Positions 35,040-39,987 of a DNA stretch of 39,987 bases are shown here, piece by piece (positions within the stretch are counted from its first letter, which is position 1; each line of letters begins with the position of its first letter). The DNA is from Natronohydrobacter sp. (lineage in GTDB: Bacteria > Pseudomonadota > Alphaproteobacteria > Rhodobacterales > Rhodobacteraceae), in contig JAFIEM010000021.1 in NCBI GenBank assembly GCA_020832555.1, positions 1 through 39,987 on the forward strand, given 5' to 3'. The translations under genes and the position numbers were made by a program. The notes under the pieces are model-generated. The model saw nothing but the letters and a program-made list of their open reading frames with translations, had not been told where the DNA came from and made no database searches.

Positions 35040-35063
35040 GGCCATTGCCCTGACGAGGACGCC

Positions 35064-36542
35064 ATGACCGAGATCCGCCTGCACAATTCCCGCACCCGCC
35101 GGAAAGAGCCGTTTGCGCCCATCGACGCGGAAAACGTGCGGATGTATGTCTGTGGCCCCACGGTCTATGACCGCGCGCATTTGGGCAATGCGCGCCCTGT
35201 GGTGGTGTTCGATGTGCTCTATCGGTTGCTGCGCCATGTCTATGGCGAGGCCCATGTGACCTATGTGCGCAATTTCACCGATGTCGATGACAAGATCAAC
35301 GCGCGGGCGCGGGCGATGCAGGAAGCGGGGGATGCCCGCTCGCTGAATGACATCATCCGCGCGCTAACCGATGAGACGATCGACTGGTATCATGCCGATA
35401 TGGATGCTTTGGGGGCGTTGCGGCCCGACCACGAGCCGCGCGCGACCGAGTTCATCGTGCAGATGGTGGCTATGATCGAAGGGCTGATCGCGAAGGGCCA
35501 TGCCTATGCGGCGGAAGGCCATGTGCTGTTCGATGTGCGCAGCTACCCCGATTATGGCAAGCTCTCGGGCCGGTCGGTCGATGACATGATCGCCGGCGCG
35601 CGGGTCGAGGTGGCACCCTACAAGCGTGATCCGATGGATTTCGTCTTGTGGAAGCCCTCGTCGGCGGAGGAACCCGGCTGGGACTCGCCTTGGGGCCGGG
35701 GGCGTCCGGGTTGGCATATTGAATGTTCGGCTATGAGCCACGAATTGCTGGGGCCTGCCTTTGACATTCACGGCGGGGGCATCGACCTGCAATTCCCGCA
35801 CCACGAGAACGAGATCGCGCAGAGCTGCTGTGCGCACCCGGAGGCGGATTTCGCGAATTTCTGGCTGCACAATGAGATGGTGCAGGTTGAGGGGAAGAAG
35901 ATGTCCAAGAGCTTGGGCAATTTCTTCACGGTGCGGGATTTGCTGGATCAGGGCTGGCCGGGAGAGGTGATCCGCTTCGTGATGCTGTCCACGCATTACC
36001 GCAAGCCGATGGACTGGACGGAGGAGAAGGCGCGGGAGGCATCGGAAAAATTACGGTCCTATGCGCGCGTTTTGTTAACGTCGCACTTAAGTTTCACTGA
36101 AAGCAATTTTGCGCTTTATCGAAAGCACGAAGCATATAAGCCCGACTCCTCTGTGGTCGCAGCATTGTCGGATGACCTTAACTCCCATTTGGCCATCACC
36201 CATGTTGACGCTTTGGTAAAGCGCGCAAAAGCAGGTGACACGCTTGCAACAAACTCTCTTCTTGGAAGCCTGATGCTTCTTGGGTTTTTCGAAGATCTCG
36301 CTTCTATTGCGCGTTTCGGTGGACCAGAAGCAACCCTTATGGATGAATACCCGTTCGAAGAGCTTGCATCACGTTTGTCGCTCTTGCGTAAGGGGGCAAT
36401 GCAAAACAAGGATTTCACCGCTGTAGACGATCTCAAGAGAGCATTGCTCGAAGCCGGTGTGGAAGTGCGGATGAGCAAAACTGATGTTTCTCTTTCTCCC
36501 GGCCCTAACTTCGACCCCGCTAAACTGGAAGAATTGAAATGA
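35064..36542 (+). CDS. cysS: Cysteinyl-tRNA synthetase
   Basis: A 492-residue class I synthetase charging tRNA-Cys. HIGH motif variant 'HLGN' (39-42), KMSKS (279-283), and zinc ligands Cys30, Cys221, His246 and Glu250 are all present, so the catalytic domain is intact. GAGGAC precedes the ATG. From about residue 328 (base 36045) to the stop the DNA becomes markedly AT-richer with different codon choice (more AAA, TTA, CTT, GCA), while length and frame are kept. The C-terminal helical tRNA-binding part may thus come from recombination. It is preceded by a Cys-rich leader peptide and hairpins suggesting attenuation. Confidence 0.96.
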   Translation: MTEIRLHNSRTRRKEPFAPIDAENVRMYVCGPTVYDRAHLGNARPVVVFDVLYRLLRHVYGEAHVTYVRNFTDVDDKINARARAMQEAGDARSLNDIIRALTDETIDWYHADMDALGALRPDHEPRATEFIVQMVAMIEGLIAKGHAYAAEGHVLFDVRSYPDYGKLSGRSVDDMIAGARVEVAPYKRDPMDFVLWKPSSAEEPGWDSPWGRGRPGWHIECSAMSHELLGPAFDIHGGGIDLQFPHHENEIAQSCCAHPEADFANFWLHNEMVQVEGKKMSKSLGNFFTVRDLLDQGWPGEVIRFVMLSTHYRKPMDWTEEKAREASEKLRSYARVLLTSHLSFTESNFALYRKHEAYKPDSSVVAALSDDLNSHLAITHVDALVKRAKAGDTLATNSLLGSLMLLGFFEDLASIARFGGPEATLMDEYPFEELASRLSLLRKGAMQNKDFTAVDDLKRALLEAGVEVRMSKTDVSLSPGPNFDPAKLEELK

Positions 36543-36589
36543 CCCGCCCTCTCGTCACTGTCGCGCCCGGCCCGCACGGGAAGGAAGCG

Positions 36590-36643
36590 AAGCGCCCGCC
36601 CCGTGGGGGGGCGGGACGGGCGCTGCCCGCGCTTTGCGCGGGC
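36590..36643 (+). terminator. GC-rich hairpins after cysS
   Basis: CCCGCCCC can pair with GGGGCGGG (about 36593-36615). Immediately after, GCCCGCGC-TTT-GCGCGGGC (36625-36643) forms a perfect eight-pair hairpin followed by TTGG. They lie in the 151-base gap before cimA and probably end or slow transcription. No U tract. Confidence 0.5.
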
Positions 36644-36693
36644 TTGGTCAATGGTGAAGCGTGGTTCATCGCACAAAGCAATGAGGCCCACCA

Positions 36694-38322
36694 ATGACCC
36701 GCACCCGCCTCACCCTCTACGACACCACACTCCGCGACGGCCAGCAGACGCAGGGCGTGCAATTCTCGACCGCGGAAAAGCACCAGATTGCGGCCATGCT
36801 CGATACACTCGGCATCGACTATATCGAAGGCGGCTGGCCCGGCGCGAACCCCACCGACTCCGAGTTCTTCGCCGCCAAACCGCAGACCAGGGCCACGCTG
36901 ACCGCTTTCGGCATGACCAAGCGCGCGGGCCGGTCGGCGGAGAATGACGATGTGCTGGCCGCCGTCCTGAACGCAGGGACCAAAGCGGTCTGTCTGGTCG
37001 GCAAGACGCATGATTTCCACGTCACCACCGCGCTGGGCATCACGCTTGACGACAATCTCGACAACATCAAAGCCTCGATCCGCCATTGCGTCGCGCAGGG
37101 CCGCGAGGCGCATTTCGACGCCGAGCATTTCTTCGATGGCTACAAGGCGAACCCCGACTATGCCCTGCAAGCCCTCCACGCGGCCCATGATGCAGGCGCG
37201 GCTTGGGTGATCCTGTGCGATACCAATGGCGGCACCTTGCCAAGTGAAATCCGCGCGATCACGGAAGCCGTCATAAAAAGCGGCATCCCCGGCGAGAAAC
37301 TGGGCATCCATTGCCATGATGACACGGGCCAGGCGGTGGCCTGTTCGCTGGCCGCTGTGGAAGCCGGTGCGCGCCAGATTCAAGGCACGCTGAACGGGCT
37401 GGGGGAGCGCTGCGGCAATGCCTCGCTGACCACGATCATCCCGACGCTGCTGCTGAAACCCGCCTATGCGGACCGGTTTGAAACCGGGGTGACGCCGGAC
37501 GCGCTCACGCAACTCCTGAAAATCTCGCGCAAGCTCGATGATATCCTGAACCGCGTGCCCCTGCGCTCGCTGCCCTATGTCGGCGCCTCGGCCTTCGCGC
37601 ACAAGGCGGGGTTGCACGCGAGTGCGATCCTGAAAGACCCGACCACTTACGAGCATATCGACCCCGCGCAGGTCGGCAATGCCCGCATCGTGCCGATGTC
37701 CAATCAGGCGGGGCAATCGAACCTGCGGATGCGGCTTGCGGATATGGGCGTTGTGGTCGCCAAGGATGACCCGCGCCTTGGTGCGATCCTTGAGGATGTG
37801 AAGGCGCGCGAGGATCAGGGCTATGCTTACGACTCTGCGCAGGCCAGTTTCGAGTTGCTCGCACGGCGCGCGCTGGGGCAGGTGCCGGAGTTTTTCGAGG
37901 TCAAACGCTACCGCGTGACCGTCGAGCGGCGCAAGAACAAGTATAACGAGATGGTCACGCTCTCGGAGGCGGTAGTCGTGGTCAAGATCGGGGATGAGAA
38001 GAAGCTCTCTGTCTCCGAATCGATGGATGCAGCAGGCCATGATCGCGGCCCGGTCAATGCGCTGTCCAAGGCGCTGGCCAAGGATCTCGGCCCCTATCAG
38101 GCCGCGATTGATAATATGAAACTGGTCGATTTCAAGGTCCGCATCACCCAAGGCGGGACCGAAGCCGTCACCCGCGTCATCATCGATAGCGAGGACGGGC
38201 AGGGGCGGCGCTGGTCCACTGTGGGGGTTTCGCCCAACATAGTGGACGCGAGTTTCGAGGCGCTGCTCGATGCCGTGAACTGGAAATTCCTGCGCGATGG
38301 AGTAAGCCCATGTCGGACCTGA
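36694..38322 (+). CDS. cimA: Citramalate synthase
   Basis: A 542-residue enzyme of the HMGL/isopropylmalate-synthase family condensing pyruvate and acetyl-CoA to (R)-citramalate, a threonine-independent entry to isoleucine. The barrel starts 'YDTTLRDGQQ' (9-18), has 'GIDYIEGGWPGANPTD' typical of CimA, the metal site 'GIHCHDDTG' and 'LNGLGERCGNASL'. It ends in a LeuA-type regulatory domain that gives feedback control. No ribosome binding site stronger than GAGG is seen. Its stop lies 13 bases inside the following methyltransferase gene. Confidence 0.94.
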   Translation: MTRTRLTLYDTTLRDGQQTQGVQFSTAEKHQIAAMLDTLGIDYIEGGWPGANPTDSEFFAAKPQTRATLTAFGMTKRAGRSAENDDVLAAVLNAGTKAVCLVGKTHDFHVTTALGITLDDNLDNIKASIRHCVAQGREAHFDAEHFFDGYKANPDYALQALHAAHDAGAAWVILCDTNGGTLPSEIRAITEAVIKSGIPGEKLGIHCHDDTGQAVACSLAAVEAGARQIQGTLNGLGERCGNASLTTIIPTLLLKPAYADRFETGVTPDALTQLLKISRKLDDILNRVPLRSLPYVGASAFAHKAGLHASAILKDPTTYEHIDPAQVGNARIVPMSNQAGQSNLRMRLADMGVVVAKDDPRLGAILEDVKAREDQGYAYDSAQASFELLARRALGQVPEFFEVKRYRVTVERRKNKYNEMVTLSEAVVVVKIGDEKKLSVSESMDAAGHDRGPVNALSKALAKDLGPYQAAIDNMKLVDFKVRITQGGTEAVTRVIIDSEDGQGRRWSTVGVSPNIVDASFEALLDAVNWKFLRDGVSPCRT

Positions 38323-39035
38323 CCCCCGAGGAAGCGTTTCTGACGCTTTACAGTGACCTGAACCGCGAAGGGCCGGGCGCGCCTGCTGATCTTGGCTGGG
38401 CGCTGTCGGTCGCGGCAACGCCTGCAACCGCGCGGATCATGGATGCGGGCTGCGGGTCTGGCGCGGATACGGTGACGCTGGCCAAGAACCGGCCCCAGGC
38501 GCAGATCGCGGCCGTGGACAAGATCGCGCAATTCGTCGAGGCCGCGCAGAAGCGCACAGCGCCCTTTGGCGACCGCGTGCGGGTCGCGCAGGGCGACATG
38601 GCGCAACTGACCGGCCCCTATGATCTGATCTGGTGCGCGGGCGCGCTCTATTTTCTGGGCGTGACGGAAGGGTTGAAAGCCTGGCGTCCGGCGCTGGCAC
38701 CGGGCGGGGCGGTCGCGTTTTCCGAACCCTGCCTCTTGCCGCGCCCATCTGACGCCGCGCGCGCCTTCTGGGCCGAATATCCGCAGATCACCGATGTCGC
38801 AGGCATCCGCGCGCGTGTTCATGCGGCGGGCTACCGGGTCCTTGGCGAACAGATGCAGGTGGGCGATGCGTGGGAAGCCTATTACATCCCGATGGCCAAA
38901 CGCATCGAGAAGCTGCGCCCCGGCGCGACCGGCGCGCTGGCGGCTGCATTGGACGCGGCCGAGCGCGAAATCGCGCGCTGGCGGGCAGCGCCGTCTGAAA
39001 TCGCCTATGCGCTGATGGTGGTCGCGCCCGAATGA
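38310..39035 (+). CDS. SAM-dependent methyltransferase
   Basis: A 241-residue class I methyltransferase. Motif I 'MDAGCGSGADT' (44-54) is followed by an acidic strand end ('IAAVDK') and a motif near 'YDLIWCAGALYFLG'. The substrate cannot be read from the sequence. It overlaps cimA by 13 bases and the following synthase-like gene by ATGA, so all three are expressed together. Confidence 0.88.
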   Translation: MSDLTPEEAFLTLYSDLNREGPGAPADLGWALSVAATPATARIMDAGCGSGADTVTLAKNRPQAQIAAVDKIAQFVEAAQKRTAPFGDRVRVAQGDMAQLTGPYDLIWCAGALYFLGVTEGLKAWRPALAPGGAVAFSEPCLLPRPSDAARAFWAEYPQITDVAGIRARVHAAGYRVLGEQMQVGDAWEAYYIPMAKRIEKLRPGATGALAAALDAAEREIARWRAAPSEIAYALMVVAPE

Positions 39036-39802
39036 GCGATCTGGCCGAGAAGGTCCGGCAGGGCGATCCTGACCGTCATGCCGCGACCCTCGCCGCGCCA
39101 GAGGAGGCGCGCGACAAACTCTGGCCGATCTATGCGTTCAATCTGGAAATCGCGCGCGCGCCCTGGGTGACGCAGGAGCCGATCATCGCCGAAATGCGCC
39201 TGCAATTCTGGGCCGATACGTTGGACGGGATCGCTGCAGGTACGCCGCCGCGCGCGCATGAGGTGGCCGTACCGCTGGCACAGGTCTTGCGCGCAGGCGG
39301 GCTGCCGCTGGACTTGGGCCATGCGATGATCGCGGCGCGGCGACGCGATATCTATCGCGAAGCCTTTGCAGATAGCCAGGCTTTGACCGCCTATCTGGAT
39401 GCGACGAGCGGGAATTTGATGTGGCTGGCGGCTTTGCTGCTGGGCGCGGAACGCAGAGCAGAGACCACGGTGCGCGATATGGCCCATGCGGCGGGACTGG
39501 CCAACTGGTATCTTGCCGTGCCGGAACTGCAGGCGCGCAATCTCGCGGCCCTGCCTGATGACAGCGATGATGCCATTCGTGCTTCGGCGCAAGTGGCGCT
39601 GGACCGGCTGGAACGCGCGCGAAAGGCGCGCGCAACTGTGCCGGAAAGTGCTGCACCGGCACTGCTGACCGGCTGGCAGGCGGGGGCGATCCTGCGTCGC
39701 GCGGTTGCGAATCCCGCGCTTGTCCGCTCGGGCGGGCTGGCGCTCTCGGAATTCTCGCGCCGGGGCAGGCTTGTGCTGCGGGCGCTTTCAGGACGCTGGT
39801 AG
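39032..39802 (+). CDS. Squalene/phytoene synthase family protein, probably non-synthase
   Basis: A 256-residue helical protein of the squalene/phytoene synthase superfamily ('LWPIYAFNLEIARAPWVTQEPIIAEMRLQFWADTL', shown here only as the region 47-81; 'MIAARRRDIYREAF'; 'DATSGNLMWLAALLLG'). The Asp-rich DxxxD motifs that bind diphosphate in real synthases are not seen. It therefore resembles the NDUFAF6-like branch linked in eukaryotes to complex I assembly. A carotenoid or squalene role is unlikely. It starts in an ATGA overlap with the methyltransferase and is followed by yajC, an arrangement known in related genomes. Confidence 0.85.
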   Translation: MSDLAEKVRQGDPDRHAATLAAPEEARDKLWPIYAFNLEIARAPWVTQEPIIAEMRLQFWADTLDGIAAGTPPRAHEVAVPLAQVLRAGGLPLDLGHAMIAARRRDIYREAFADSQALTAYLDATSGNLMWLAALLLGAERRAETTVRDMAHAAGLANWYLAVPELQARNLAALPDDSDDAIRASAQVALDRLERARKARATVPESAAPALLTGWQAGAILRRAVANPALVRSGGLALSEFSRRGRLVLRALSGRW

Positions 39803-39866
39803 CCCGATCACGCGTTTTCGACAGGAAAGCCCCTGCAAAGCGCGTGGCTTCGCCTTGCCAATATCA

Positions 39867-39937
39867 CACCCTGCGACTAGGGTGCGCGCCAAATTGCCCC
39901 TTTTCGGGGCGTCAACGCATGCCCAGATAACTGGGCA
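39867..39937 (+). promoter_or_regulatory. Three consecutive small hairpins in yajC leader
   Basis: CACCCT/AGGGTG (39867-39884), GCCCC-TTTTC-GGGGC (39896-39910) and TGCCCAG-ATAA-CTGGGCA (39920-39937) follow each other in the 155 bases before yajC. The first two may terminate the preceding operon; the third lies 10 bases before the AGGAG of yajC and could affect its translation. Confidence 0.4.
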
Positions 39938-39957
39938 ATCAACTGACAGGAGCTTTC

Positions 39958-39987
39958 ATGTTCGTCACGCCTGCCTATGCGCAAGAT
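39958..39987 (+). CDS. yajC: Preprotein translocase subunit YajC, N-terminus (partial)
   Basis: Only ten codons are in the window, 'MFVTPAYAQD', cut by the right edge. This start is characteristic of YajC in Rhodobacteraceae, and ACAGGAG lies 7 bases upstream. YajC joins SecDF at the membrane in protein export; secD and secF are expected just beyond the window. Confidence 0.7.
   Translation, partial: MFVTPAYAQD

Noticed and set aside
36603-36947. + frame overlapping the start of cimA
   Set aside because: Runs through the GC-rich hairpins after cysS and out of frame through cimA; shadow.

Overview
The window is a GC-rich alphaproteobacterial chromosome segment, most likely from the Rhodobacteraceae/Paracoccaceae. 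The evidence is the TCA gene order mdh-sucCD-sucAB-lpd with DUF805 and MAPEG genes interspersed, the DUF2852 gene, the ihfB-lapA-trpF trio, a squalene/phytoene-synthase-like gene next to yajC, and small GC-rich dispersed repeats of a kind common in that family. No rRNA, tRNA, CRISPR array or insertion sequence was seen. Almost all genes are on the + strand; only a polyferredoxin, a DUF4394 protein and an Rrf2 regulator are on the - strand.

Layout. 1-616: the end of a prophage-like tail module (two small phage proteins, the first probably cut by the window edge). 617-4714: a DUF2852 membrane protein with a possible heat-shock-type promoter, a MotA/ExbB-like plus OmpA/MotB-like envelope pair, and a tiny lipoprotein. 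5003-15725: the TCA block mdh, sucC, a sulfotransferase, sucD, DUF805, sucA, sucB, MAPEG and lpd. It gives malate oxidation, succinyl-CoA ligase and the complete 2-oxoglutarate dehydrogenase complex. An intrinsic terminator follows mdh, and a pair of palindromic operators lies ahead of sucC. 15814-16239: a GlcG/HbpS-like protein.

16270-28522: a periplasmic, Tat-exported, molybdenum/tungsten formate dehydrogenase locus with a Cys active site. It contains a divergent polyferredoxin, a lipoate/biotin-ligase-fold protein, DUF6505, DUF6352, DUF3305, DUF3306, a TorD-like chaperone, a small Tat protein, FdhA, FdhB, the cytochrome b subunit FdhC and an Mrp-type Fe-S carrier. It is followed by a 51-aa membrane peptide and an unusual WD40-cytochrome c fusion (28541-29952). 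Formate electrons would enter the quinone pool through FdhC. A type II sulfide:quinone oxidoreductase (33039-34361) feeds the same pool. It is divergent from an NsrR-like Rrf2 regulator across an intergenic region with two FNR-type boxes, one at exactly -41.5 from a good -10 element. Together these genes suggest a facultative lithoheterotroph able to use formate and sulfide.

30077-31389 is ihfB-lapA-trpF. 34939-36542 is cysS preceded by a 14-codon leader peptide with four Cys codons (MKTLTCIIPCCICR) that appears leaderless and overlaps a hairpin able to compete with a second pairing. This looks like a cysteine-responsive attenuator and is the most interesting item in the window. The 3' third of cysS is also compositionally foreign, as if the C-terminal tRNA-binding part had been exchanged. 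36694-39802 holds cimA, a methyltransferase and a squalene/phytoene-synthase-like gene in overlapping array, and the window ends in the first codons of yajC.
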